Shown here piece after piece: positions 1-10,459 of a stretch of DNA of 64,000 bases. The position numbers and the translations under genes are program-made. The notes under the pieces are model-generated. The model did not search any database. It was not told the DNA's origin and was given only the letters and a program-made list of their open reading frames with translations. How positions within the stretch are numbered: position 1 is the first letter of the stretch; each line of letters opens with the position of its first letter. Source of the DNA: Acanthochromis polyacanthus (lineage: Eukaryota > Chordata > Actinopteri > Pomacentridae); contig NC_067117.1 of assembly GCF_021347895.1 (NCBI RefSeq), positions 14,603,858 through 14,667,857 on the forward strand, given 5' to 3'.

Positions 1-3000
1 TCAAACGCAGTGAAGGAGTGTCGGTACATGTGTCCACCAAAAGGCACCATGCAGGGGTCAGGGGAGCGCAGCAAGCTCTGAGCCAGAGCCAAGACGGAGG
101 GGAAGTAACCTCGCATGACCTACAACATAACCAGCAATACATAAAGCACTTTTTTTTTTTTTACTGCAACAGTATAAAAACAGTGCTACAGCTGCTGTGT
201 GTGAGCTTGATGTCCTCAGGCTGACCCACCTGGCCATAGTCCCTGAAGGTTTTCTGCAGCAGAGACTCCTGGATGAGTCCGGTCCTCACTTTGACCTTCA
301 GCACTCTCTCTGCCCCCCGTCGGCTCTGGTTGGCGTTGGTGGAGTGGAGGATGAACAGCACCAGCAGATCTATCACCTGACATAGTGAGGGAAAGATACA
401 CAGTTAAATTTTTTTTAAAAAAGACATAAAAACATGGTTGAGAAATGTCCTCCATTTCAAAATGTCATATTTTCACCAAATCCAACTTTATTTTTTAATA
501 ATAAATGAATAATGATCAATAGATTATCAGAAAAAACAATCATCTTAGTGAATCTACACATAATGGTGCTTTTTAATAGCTTTAAACGTCAAACTGGTGA
601 AATCCAAAAACGATCCATAACAGTGATATTCAACATGTGTTGCCTTTGGGCCTCTGTAATATTGAAATATTGTTATTATCCACATTCAGGAGAATTTGTC
701 CAATATCTGATATTCTACATGTGGAAGTTTCTGTACAACATCAGCTGTACTTATGTGTATGTGATCATTGATACTTCCATTTCTCTACTGGCGTGCCTAC
801 ATTTTAGTTCTATCCCCTATTGAGAGAATGCCAAGAGTGTTCAAAGCAGTAATCAAAGCATAGGGTGGCGATTTTGTAGAATGTAAAATATAAAACATGT
901 TTTGACTTATTTAACACTTCTTTGTTTACTGCATAATCCCACGTGTTCATTCATAACTTTGATGCCTTCAGTGAGAATCTACAAAGTAAATAGTCATGAA
1001 AATAAAGAAACCCATTAAATGAGAAGGTGCGTCCAAACTTTTGACTGATCGTGTCTGAGCAGGAGACATGGATGACACAATGTTCCTACAATTAGCCAGA
1101 CTTCCTCAACACAGTGTTTCCAAAATGATATTATTATCAAGTCATTTCTAAATCATAAAGGCCTCCATTCTCCGCCCAGATTGGGACCAACCCCTCCAGT
1201 CAGTGTTCATCTGGAACACACTGAACTCACCTTATGATCCTCCACTTCCTCCACAGACTCCATCGCCTCAAAACAAAACACAGTAAAAGGAAGTGAGACT
1301 GAGATGAAAGGGAATACGACTCATTATTAACTGAATGAAATCTATCAAAATAATCCACAAGGCAAGAAGGTTTTAGAGCTAATGAATGTGATACCTTGAG
1401 CCAAGCCTCAGAAATGGATTTCTGGAATCGCACTGCTGACTTGATGCAGTCCAGAACCAAAACAACACTGTCCTGGCTGCTGCCAGCTGCTGCTGTGGAA
1501 GTACTCCTAATCCAGAAACAGACTTATTAGACCACATCATCAAAATGGGTTCCGGGCTACAAGCTTTGATATTGAGCTGCAGCTGAATTTGAATGTGTGT
1601 CATCTTACGCCGCTGCTCCTTTGTTCTTGATGCGGCTCTGAGAGGCCTGCAGCACGGCAGGAAGAACACACTGCTCCAGCTCGAGTTTTTTACGAAGATT
1701 ACACACCACCTGAACACACACAAACACGTGCCATGGTAACTGATTTCACAATAATGTTCTACGACAGCAGAAGAACTGGTATCAATATTATATTGTTTTC
1801 TGAAGGCTTCAGAGCTCCGACCTCATATGCGTCAGAGGCTGACACAGAGTGCAGGATGAACTTGACCACCACAGGGAGATCCTCCAGCTGTACAGCAGCT
1901 GATGTGGCCATGACAGCTTCACGGACCTGAGAGGGCAGACAGCAGCAGAAAACAACCCATCAACATGTGAGTGCATTTGTGTACTGCAAAAATAACAAAA
2001 TAAATATTCATGGGAAAAAAAAAGGGAAAATCTGCCAGAAAAAAAATGCTAAAAACAAGTTAATACTGTAACATGAAATATTGTAATAAAAAAAATAAAT
2101 AACAAGAAGTATCTGTAAAATAATTAGAATTTGTGAAATTGCATGGTCACACATTGTAAAAGAATGATTGTTTGCAAAAAAAAAATACAGATTTTAATGT
2201 GGACATTAGTTACAGTTTTTACTATTATCTGTAATTTAACAAAACAGGGAAAATCTGTAAAATGACTTCTATTTATTTTAACATTTTTTCATCTTAATAT
2301 ATTTTTAGAAAAATCAAATAACGGTAAATATCTGTTTTTGCTGGCTTAAATGCACTAAAGAAAGTGTCATTTTCTGATCAAACACTGTAAAAGAACAGAT
2401 GTGGGCATTAGCAATAGTTTTGACCAGTTTATTGTTGCTGTTTGCTTTTGTAAATTAATACCTTGCAATTTTACAAGTGATTATCTATAATTTAAGAAAA
2501 TAGGGAAAATCTGTAAAATAACTTATTTTTATTTACTATTTTTTTAATCTTAACATATTTAAATGTTTTTTTAAATAATGGTAAATGTATGTTTTTCCTG
2601 ACACTAAAGAAACTGTCATTTTACGATCATATACAGTAGAAGAACAGATTAATTTTTATAAAAATAGAGATTCCTGATGTGGACATCAGCAATAGTTTTG
2701 ACCAGTTTTTTTAAATTAAGACATACAGTTCACTTTTTTTTGTGTGCATGTGATGTCCGTGCGCTACCTCTGTCAGCAGTGAGGAACTGAGGTTGAGACT
2801 AGAGAGGGCATCCAGGATGGGGACGGTCAGCTGAGTGTTCTCCTGGAGCAAAGAGCTGCGGGGGTGAAAACGGCTGCATTAAACCTGCTCACTAAAGCAC
2901 AAGAACAACAGATCTGTCTCGGAGATTTACTGCTCGTACTTGAGCTCCCTGGCTATGTCGTTGTGCTGGGAGTCTTCCAGTATCTCCGGCAGACTGGTGA

Positions 3001-5864
3001 TGATGTCACGCTGAACCTCCACTGGGGCGACCGACACCAGCTCCATGAGCTTCGCCGCCAGCTCCTGTGAGAAGAAACAGAACGAAGAAACAAAATCACC
3101 GCGCCGAATCTGATGGTGATATGATGGAGGCTGATGGGGAAGATGAAAGACGTGATCACAGGGGCAAACTGAGGGTTAAGCAACAATAAAAAGAACTTTA
3201 ACAGCTGTGATGATCAAAGACGCGACACAACCGTTCACACAGAGACGATTACCTTGGCGTCTACAACTCTGTCTAACCATTTGAGCTGATTAATAATCAT
3301 GCGTGGAATACTGAGTCCTCCATCAGCAGCACTGTGAGGAACAGAACAGGATTAAAACTGGAAACATATTCCAATGAAGCACAGTGAAAAATGTATGCAA
3401 TAAATGTATCAAAAATTTGTAAAATAAACCAATAAAACACAAACCCATCAAGCATGAATTCAGGGAGTTTCTCGAGCAGCGTGTTAATGATCAAAGTCTG
3501 CAGGACAGACAGCATGAATAATGGTTAGAACCTGCATCTTCTTTACATGTAGTAATGCAGAGGCATCTTTGTGAAAATGTGATGCAGTTCTCTGCAGAGG
3601 AAATCACACCTGCAGCGTCTCAATGCCCAACAACATACGCAGCAGGCTTTCCTGGAAGGAGCTGGTAGAACTGCAGCACAGAGGAGAACATGTCAGTGGT
3701 GAGTGAGTTACACAGCAGCGGACAGGAGACTCTGTGTGACAATCACCTGGAGCATCCATCAACCAGCTGTGGAACACAGGGAAGGAGGCAGTTCCTGAAT
3801 CTGTCCGAGTTCTCAATGTAAGACTCCAAGTCGGTGATGAATTCCTGTATGATCTAAGCAATGAAAGGGCGAATAAGGATAAGCAACAAACTCCAAGACA
3901 AATCCATTGATTTCTGTGTCTAATTCAGGATTAGGACGGGGTCGAAACTCACACTAGGGTACCTGGGACTCTTCTGGAGCTGCTGTCGTATTCGCTTCTG
4001 GAAAACTACTTGGTCAACAGCTGAAGGAGAAAACACGACAATGGAAGTAAAGATGGGACTTCATTTACTGACCTGGTATGTTCTAAAACTCTGACTGAGT
4101 GTGATTACCAATCTCATTGGATGTGCCGGAGGGTTTCAAGGTGACTCCTGCCTCCCTCAGAAAGACGCTGAATACACTTTCATTTGTCTCTTCTGGAACA
4201 GCCTCCTTAGGTTGGCGACCGGTGCTGCGACTCTTCTTTGCCTCTATGGGAAGTGGAGAATAAACGTTGCATTAAAAAATCCTGTGGAAAACAACTATAC
4301 ACCTTCTCATATAGAATATTTTTCATAAACAATGCAGATTGTACTTTACTCTCAGTGTAAACTGTACTGTCATTCCTAAGTTGTTTCCAAATATGCCTGG
4401 TTAACTTAGGAACACTGCAGGGCTAATCTGGCACTAGAGTGTACAACAGAAGTGAATTAAATATGAAATTTATATTTGATGTAAATTGATTCAATGATTC
4501 AAAATTTTACCCCCATACATTTTTCTCTTAAAATGTCCCACATGTTGGGACAATTGGATTCAAGTCAGGCAGTGCCGTTTTGGGTGAGATTGTGCAACAT
4601 TTATTGATTTATCTGTTATTTTATCAAATTATTTTCTTACACATATATGTCTTGCATTGTCTATTTTATATATATTTTATCTTACCCGTTGTTACCATTT
4701 CATCCCATGAAGGAGAGGCATTCAAAACCTCATTGTACACATGTCCAAAGACAATAAAGTAAAATGTGATCACACCAGAATATCGCACTTCTGTCACGAT
4801 TCGGCATCTCGTCAGCCAATATCTAAAAATCTATAACTGCCATCTGGCCAACACCTTTTACCTTCCACTGCCAGGACCGTGCATTCACTGTGGTGGTAGC
4901 TACTGAACCAATTTATGCCAAACATGCTGGGCTCCATTTGAGCTCAGGAAATTCACGTTGATCCCATCGGATGAAAGAATGCGCTTTATAAATCCTGTTT
5001 CTTTTCATGCCCTTTTGTAAAGCATAATGTTGCAGTTTTGTGCCAGAGAGCAAACAATAGTCGCTGTTGGTTATTCTGGATGACTTTTATAGGCCATGAC
5101 ACAATCTACTGTCTTTCACATGATTAGAGCTGTTCCAAAAACTCTGATTTCCACTGATAAACCCCGTGCCAAGTCTGCATCATGTACCCACCTGTTTTGC
5201 AGAGCTAGACTGTGCAAGTCGTGCACTATCCGTGGCTCTGATTAGTGGTACGGTCAGGGGCCACGTTTTATATCTCTGAATTACTGTTATAACTGTGTTT
5301 TAATTGATTTGAAGCTGCTCCTCAGTTTTCCTGCTGTCCTTTCAGTCTTCGTGGAGTCACATAGTCAGATTTTTCTGTTCCTCCAGCAGTTCTTTTCCAT
5401 TTGGAGTCATGATGCAGGCAGAGAAAGATTAATGGTCCCAAACCAAGAAAGTTCTGGTGTTTCACAACTGTGTTCATGACATTATCTTAACTGGCAATCG
5501 CAGGTGTGCTCAGTTCTGTTTCAGTGATGACAGACTTTCTAAATTGTGTGCCAGTGATCAAAGGTTCATTCACTTTTGTTGCACTGAGTTTCTACTTTGG
5601 GACCTGTATTTTCAATATGGTCAAATAAGTTTATATTTTTTATTATTTATCAGAAGAAATATTTACTTGAGAACTTCTAAATAATGTAATAACTGAGAAG
5701 TGATGAAGCTTTGAATGATCTGGCATTTAGGTATTAGAAACCGGTTTGTCCCTTCTGTTATATACTGTAGTTATGAGCTGTTGTGAGGCTTCATAAAACT
5801 TACTGGTGTTTGTAGAAGCTCCCTCTCCTTTCTCCACAGAGGAGCGTCCCCGTTTGCGCATCAT
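1..5864 (-). CDS. fancd2: Fanconi anemia group D2 protein, N-terminal part (15 coding exons, cut by left edge)
   Basis: FANCD2 pairs with FANCI in the ID2 clamp, is monoubiquitinated by the FA core complex, and acts in the nucleus in DNA interstrand crosslink repair. Coding exons in gene order: 5804-5864, 4109-4243, 3953-4020, 3747-3853, 3610-3670, 3445-3497, 3253-3331, 2940-3064, 2768-2855, 1822-1926, 1609-1709, 1395-1506, 1231-1266, 230-376, 1-119. Phases join without a break and give about 465 residues of a protein that is about 1450 in human. Diagnostic blocks are SLLRMLLGIETLQ, NTLLEKLPEFM, QLKWLDRVVDAK, DIITSLPEILEDSQH, DCIKSAVRFQKSISEAW and VLFILHSTNANQS. Two tandem ATGs (5864 and 5861) open the frame just after an acceptor. 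The conserved ubiquitinated lysine lies beyond the window. Identification is firm; the untranslated first exon is inferred. Confidence 0.96.
893..1054 (+). mobile_element. Tc1-like transposon end fragment in a fancd2 intron
   Basis: The tract ending GGTGCGTCCAAACTTTTGAC at 1026-1045, preceded by an ATAAAGAAACCC block, reads like the terminal segment of the common teleost Tc1-like elements. No transposase frame is present and the other terminus was not located, so this is a relic inside the intron between coding exons 14 and 13 of the listed order. The family name rests on recollection of the terminal motif. Confidence 0.5.
2140..2735. repeat. AT-rich tandem duplication of about 250 bp period in a fancd2 intron
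   Basis: Matching blocks recur in order: GGGAAAATCTGTAAAAT at about 2247 and 2503, AAGAACAGAT near 2390 and 2640, and TGTGG(A/G)CAT(T/C)AG near 2199, 2401 and 2678, followed by CAATAGTTTTGACCAGTTT after the last two. This gives two full units and one partial unit of roughly 250 bp, diverged by substitutions and small indels. It lies in the intron between coding exons 1822-1926 and 2768-2855. Confidence 0.7.
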
Positions 5865-6097
5865 CTGTTGAAACATAAAGGTGAAAAAGACGTTAAAAGT
5901 TAAACTAAGCTAGCATTCACAGGAAAGAAAACAAGCTAACCACTGGACATCTGTAAAGTCTACCATTACAGCTAACGACTCCTGCTAGTTCGAAAATTCA
6001 ACAACTACAACCAAATATGCGTTATTCATGTATCCATATATCGAGAAGATGTTGCTGGCTGACAAAAAAAAATCAAAACGATAAAATAAAGACATAC

Positions 6098-6230
6098 TTC
6101 AAGCAGGCAGAAGACCAAACACTGAAGTTACAAAACAAACTTCCGCGCCAATGTGCTTAATGCGTCATCACGTCACCGATGTGGATTCGCGGAGTGTGGC
6201 AGCTTGAAAGGGAAGGCCGGAGGTTACTTC
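6098..6230 (-). promoter_or_regulatory. fancd2 promoter and probable non-coding first exon
   Basis: Reading on the minus strand, a good GTATGT donor at 6097-6096 follows a short stretch that can serve as an untranslated exon 1 joined to the coding exon at 5864. Upstream of it lie a GGCGCGGAA E2F-like site overlapping an ATTGG (inverted CCAAT) box at 6141-6152, and a CRE/ATF-like TGACGTGATGACGCA at 6162-6176. An E2F plus CCAAT arrangement suits a replication-linked repair gene. The sites are seen directly; their function and the exact start site are inferred. Confidence 0.5.
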
Positions 6231-7204
6231 AAAAATCAACTATAGACCTGATATTTAGCTCTATCATAGGTTTGTCTCTTTATTTAAAGTGTCTATCAAC
6301 ATTTTAAAAATTATAAACATGTTTTCCTCGGACTCTAGTTTCTTAATACTGTTTTTTAAACAGTTTGGCCGTTGTGAGGGCGGTGTTCGAACTGGCTGCA
6401 TTTTAATCGCGAAGAATCTGCCCGGGATACGCCGTGGAACGAAACAAGCCACACTTGCGCAACTACATCAAAGAGTGGATTTTTAAGATGATTCTGTGCC
6501 GCTGCCTCCTTCATATCGTTTGAGTTTATGAACAACATTAGCCCGCCAACGTCTGGATTTCGATCTAAACAAAAACCGTAATGCGCCTTTCAAACCAGCG
6601 TCACTGAATAAACTAGCAACTGGTGGTAAATAGCTAAACAAAGCAGGTGCTTTCAACCACAGAGGTCCTTGTCCCCCTCATGAAATATACAAAGTTAACT
6701 CACGGCACCATAATAAAAGAGGGCGTTATAATTTTATAATAACTATGATTTACTACACTTGCATTTCCCCCCTTGTATCCTTTTGAAAGTTTTTGTTTGT
6801 TATTAATATTGTGCTTTAAACACCTGGTCAAATTCGTCATAAATGAAAACCTGCTTGACGAAAATGGATTCTGATTCTAACTGATTGCTAAAATAGTAGA
6901 AATGATTAAGCATGAATACACACAGAGTGTCTGTAAGAGTTCAGTGTGAAGAGCGTTATATGCAGCCTCTACGAACCCAGCCGAGAAAAAAACACTGTTT
7001 CTCACTCTTTTGCACAAAATTCCAATAATAAACTTTGCTAAAGAACATGAAAAGAAGGCTGATGAATATTGGGAACACATTCTTTGGAAGTGTTGGGGAG
7101 ATGACACCTGTGAATATACCAAAACACTGTCTGACAAGATGACTCCTCGTATGCAGAAGCTTGGCAGAAGAGGAATAATTCAGCATGATATTGACTCAAA
7201 GCAC

Positions 7205-7410
7205 ACAGGTGGCCAGTCTATCACAAATTCACACCTACAGACAATTTAGAATCACCAGTTGTGTTTTTGGACTGTGGGAGGAAGCCATAGAAAACCCACA
7301 CATGCACAGGGAGAACATGCAAACTCCATGCAGAAAGATCCCAGGCCAGGACGTGAACCGGGGATATTCTGTGAGGCAACAGTGCTAACCATTGAACTAC
7401 AGTGCAGTAA
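7205..7410 (+). repeat. Dispersed teleost repeat, 3' half
   Basis: The sequence has the familiar order GGCCAGTCTATCAC, CACACCTACAGACAATTTAG, TTTGGACTGTGGGAGGAAGC, GGGAGAACATGCAAACTCCA and a terminal GAGGCAACAGTGCTAACCAT. This is a very common interspersed family in fish genomes, probably SINE- or LINE-derived. The class is from memory. It overlaps in content with the 5' half found at 29685-29815, so the two are complementary pieces of the same family. Confidence 0.7.
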
Positions 7411-7480
7411 AGACAATTAAAAATAAAAAAATAATATGAACAGGACAAGCCCATCACTTAACTTGAAGGTTTGTTTTTTT

Positions 7481-7502
7481 AAAAAAAAAAAAAAAAAAAA
7501 AA
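7481..7502 (+). repeat. Poly(A) homopolymer, 22 bp
   Basis: An uninterrupted run of 22 A residues directly after a T run, 68 bp before a 26-bp G run. It may be the tail of an inserted retroelement or simple slippage. Confidence 0.9.
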
Positions 7503-7569
7503 GACATTTGGCATATCTTTAAAAAACAAAAAAAGGAGAGCAATAAAAACTGTCCAGCAAGAAGCAGCT

Positions 7570-7595
7570 GGGGGGGGGGGGGGGGGGGGGGGGGG
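7570..7595 (+). repeat. Poly(G) homopolymer, 26 bp
   Basis: An uninterrupted run of 26 G residues. Pure G runs this long are rare in vertebrate DNA and can form G-quadruplexes. The exact length should be treated as uncertain because such runs sequence poorly. Confidence 0.85.
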
Positions 7596-7764
7596 AGTGC
7601 AACACTGATATTCTTTACACTGAGGAGGATTGAATCCATTATCAAACGCATGGACAGGTGGACAGATGAAATACTCCACCCTCAAAAAAGAAAAGAGATT
7701 TGACTCTTGGTAATGAAAGGAGACTTTTGCTGCATGCAATTCCTACTATTGAATCTTTAATTAA

Positions 7765-8050
7765 ATGCAGTAATCAGACTCAGCTTTAATGGCCAAGGAA
7801 TTTGATTTCGGCTGTTGGTGTCATCCTAGGAATGTGGAAAGAGAATAAGCAAAAAAAAAAAAAAAGAAACTACACAGAGAAGAACAGGGAAAATAGTAGC
7901 AATAAAATAAATGTAACACAATATATACAGATATTTACAAGCTAGAAAATAATGTATAAACACAGTAGTGCAAAATGATAATTGCATGATACAGTGCAAA
8001 AAGCAGAGAATGCTGTTCATAGTGCAAAAAATGCTGTACATATCCATTGG
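7765..8050 (-). repeat. Retroelement 3' tail, inverted
   Basis: Read on the minus strand it ends with CAAATTCCTTGGCCATTAAAG followed by a GAGTCTGATTA tail. This resembles the AATTCCTT...AATAAAGCTGATTCTGATTC 3' ends of teleost L2/Rex-type LINEs or their SINEs. A related tail in the opposite orientation sits at about 29260-29325. No reverse-transcriptase coding remains. The family assignment is by memory. Confidence 0.5.
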
Positions 8051-8420
8051 AATACTGTCTATTGTACAGGTGTGGAGGAATGGCTCAGCTGTTTATTAGG
8101 GTAAGTCTAGTTTTCCACAATGCACAAGAGCAAATATTTTATTCTTAACTTATAATAAGGCTATTATTGTAAAATGATGTAATTTTGAATCATTTGGCAG
8201 TTCAGTAATTTCATTTTTTTTTTTTTTGCATATAGCTGATGCATTCTGTGCTATTGCTTTGAAGGTTTGCTTCCCTCATGACACTTCATACCTCTAGGCT
8301 GTATGTAGGCCGTGTTGCAGGTTGCAGGGAGTGAATTATCTTGACAACCAGTACAAACTCTTTGACGGTATAAGACCGTCAGCTGGATCTGAAGTGGCAG
8401 ACAGCAGCGAGTGAAGGAGA

Positions 8421-8428
8421 TTTTATAG
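8421..8428 (+). promoter_or_regulatory. TATA-like box of gpx1
   Basis: A TTTATAGG word (within 8421-8428) lies about 35 bp before the gpx1 ATG. If used, it would place transcription start at about 8450 and leave an unusually short 5' leader. A start further upstream is equally possible. The motif is seen; its use is inferred. Confidence 0.3.
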
Positions 8429-8461
8429 GTCTTAAGGAAGAACGCAAGAGGAAGAAGAAGA

Positions 8462-9572
8462 ATGGCCGCGAAATTTTACAGCCTCAAGGCCAAGCTGTTG
8501 ACGGGGGAAACGTTTAACTTCTCGTCCCTTCAGGGCAAAGTGGTCCTCATTGAGAATGTGGCGTCTCTCTGAGGTACGACCACCAGGGATTACACCCAGA
8601 TGAACGAGCTCCACCAGCGGTACGCCGGCAAAGGGCTCGTTATCCTGGGAGTGCCCTGCAACCAGTTCGGCCATCAGGTGAGCACATCTACCTGCTCCTT
8701 AAGGTGGTAATTCCTAATATGTGCCACTGATCACATTAAGTGCAACATTAATGTTAACAGCCCACTTAGATGGAAACTAAACGTCTTTTTTTCTGTACTT
8801 CCTCTCATTCAGCTGATTTTCTAAGTTTACTGGCATGTTTAAGGTTAGGTTTTAGTCAGCTTCCAACTGCAACATCCAGTAATGAGAAGTGAGTCTTAAA
8901 TTCAAGCATTCATTTTTAATGTGAGCGTGTTAGTGGAGCAGTTTAAGCTCTACCTAAAGTTTAGGTAATGAGGAACTTGTGGTTGAGCAACATAGTTACA
9001 CCTACCAACAAATCAAGTTGTTCCTCTTGTCACAATGCCTTCATTCATCATGCTTTCTTTGTGCAGGAAGAAGGTGTTTATAGTAATTAGTAACTCTTTA
9101 ATAAATGATGTTCTGGGCTGATCTCAAGGCTTCTTAGGAAGAAGGAAGTCAAACAGTTCACAGTTGAGTAGACACAACTTGCTTTATAAACAGACACTAA
9201 CAATGTTATCAACCCATGCAGGAGAACTGCAAGAATGAAGAAATCCTCCTGTCTCTGAAGTACGTCCGTCCTGGAAATGGCTTTGAGCCAAAGTTTCAGC
9301 TCCTTGAGAAGGTGGATGTGAATGGAAAGGACGCCGATCCCTTGTTTGTGTTCCTGAGGGAGAGCCTCCCGTACCCCAGCGACGACCCATCAGCCCTAAT
9401 CAGCGACCCCAAGCTGATCATCTGGAGCCCGGTCTGCAGGAACGACGTGGCCTGGAACTTTGAGAAGTTCCTCATCGCACCAGATGGAGTCCCCTTCAAG
9501 CGCTACAGCAGGAGGTTCCTCACCAGCGACATCGAAGGAGACATCAAGAAGCTCCTCAGTCAGGCAAAATAG
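8462..9572 (+). CDS. gpx1: Glutathione peroxidase 1, selenoprotein (2 exons, 188 aa)
   Basis: A cytosolic and mitochondrial peroxidase that reduces H2O2 and soluble hydroperoxides with glutathione. Exon 1 is 8462-8677, the intron 8678-9221 (GT-AG), and exon 2 9222-9572 with stop TAG. The in-frame TGA at 8570-8572 is codon 37, in the motif NVASLUGTT, and is read as selenocysteine, not as a stop. Family hallmarks are [10 protein letters not shown] with the catalytic Gln as last codon of exon 1 (residue 72), [12 protein letters not shown], and [16 protein letters not shown] with the catalytic Trp and Asn. The length matches GPX1 (about 190 aa) and the tail [15 protein letters not shown] fits GPX1 better than GPX4. 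A gpx1a/gpx1b paralogue assignment is not possible from the window. It is flanked by usp4, as in human. Confidence 0.96.
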
Positions 9573-9730
9573 GAAACCCTCCAACATGCTCGGCCGTCCT
9601 ACAGCTTCCACTTGCACCAGCCTTTGAACACCAGTTCTCACTGTTCTCCCTCCATAGTTTCTGTAGATGGTGCAGACATTTCCACACCATCTGTGCTCTC
9701 TTGAACTTGATGGCTACTGTTGTGTTCTTT

Positions 9731-9790
9731 TGCTAAATGAAGACATCCTCTGAAACCAAGTTGTGTGGAGGTAATCTGATGAAACGTAAA
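9731..9790 (+). promoter_or_regulatory. SECIS element in gpx1 3' UTR
   Basis: This selenocysteine insertion element is needed to decode the TGA at 8570. The quartet ATGA sits at 9737-9740 and pairs with the TGAT side at 9777-9780. Helix II pairs AGA..CCTC (from 9741) with GAGG..TCT (ending at 9777). The unpaired apical AAA at 9753-9755 begins 12 nt after the ATGA, the canonical spacing. It lies about 165 nt after the stop codon. Folding was done by eye only. Confidence 0.85.
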
Positions 9791-9857
9791 AGGCAGAACT
9801 TCTGTAGCTGCATCGGGTGCATGTAAAGCACAGCTGGTGTGATGTATGAAGAGGACC

Positions 9858-9863
9858 AATAAA
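9858..9863 (+). terminator. gpx1 polyadenylation signal AATAAA
   Basis: A canonical AATAAA lies 286 nt after the gpx1 stop and just after the SECIS element. It is followed by a T-rich, TG-containing stretch that can serve as the downstream element. Confidence 0.8.
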
Positions 9864-10107
9864 TGTATTTTTTCACGACTTTCGCTGTCTGCCTCTGAAT
9901 CAGTTAAGTTTTTTAGATCATTATTCAGCCTGAAACCAGTCTCACAGATGTCATCTGAAAAGAAAAGGGGTTAAAATACTCAGCAAATCACAGTTTTGCA
10001 CACAGCTGCACTTTGTGTGATTACATGTTGGTTCTTCCTGCCCACACCCAGTTACAGATTATAGTCCACTTTGCAACTTGTCAGCATGATTTGCAAGTAA
10101 TTCAGGT

Positions 10108-10458
10108 TGCATCACCTATAAATGGTAGATAATGTTGCAATGCAGACGGGATGACTTGCATAAGAGCTCAGACTTTAGCGTGGGGTTACAGCGCATGCAC
10201 TTAGTCCAACCAAACCACCTTGTTGATGCTCCCAGTTTTTATTGTACTTTGAATTCAAACATTTTTGAATCCAAGTACGAGCACATATTGCATCACCTGC
10301 AAACACAGGGCGTTTCGCAGACGCACAAATGGGTATTTCACAACTAGTTTCTGTAGACAATCACGGCTTCGGTGTTGTGTGCACTCAGTTCAAACAAACC
10401 ACCTTGTTGAGGCTTCCAGTCTTTATTGTACTTTGAATTCAAATAGTTCTCAGTTAAA
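10108..10458 (+). repeat. Direct tandem repeat of about 184 bp
   Basis: Two imperfect copies lie side by side. The block AACCACCTTGTTGA followed by CAGT and TTTATTGTACTTTGAATTCAAA occurs at about 10213 and again at about 10397, an offset of 184 bp. GCATCACCT recurs at about 10109 and 10291. The copies differ by scattered substitutions and indels. There is no coding potential; it may be a duplicated SINE-like unit. Confidence 0.7.
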
Positions 10459-10459
10459 A

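Larger units (their letters stand above)
6240..8380. other. fancd2-gpx1 intergenic spacer, repeat-rich
   Basis: This is the spacer between the fancd2 promoter and gpx1, whose 5' ends face each other. No exon with conserved coding content was seen. It holds an interspersed repeat at about 7200-7410, long A and G homopolymers at 7481-7595, and an inverted LINE/SINE-like 3' tail at about 7765-8050, each listed separately. The short open frames here are low-complexity or repeat-derived. Confidence 0.7.

Noticed and set aside
8570..8572. Premature TGA stop making gpx1 a pseudogene
   Set aside because: The TGA is at the family's selenocysteine codon, both sides match GPX1, and a SECIS-like hairpin lies in the 3' UTR.
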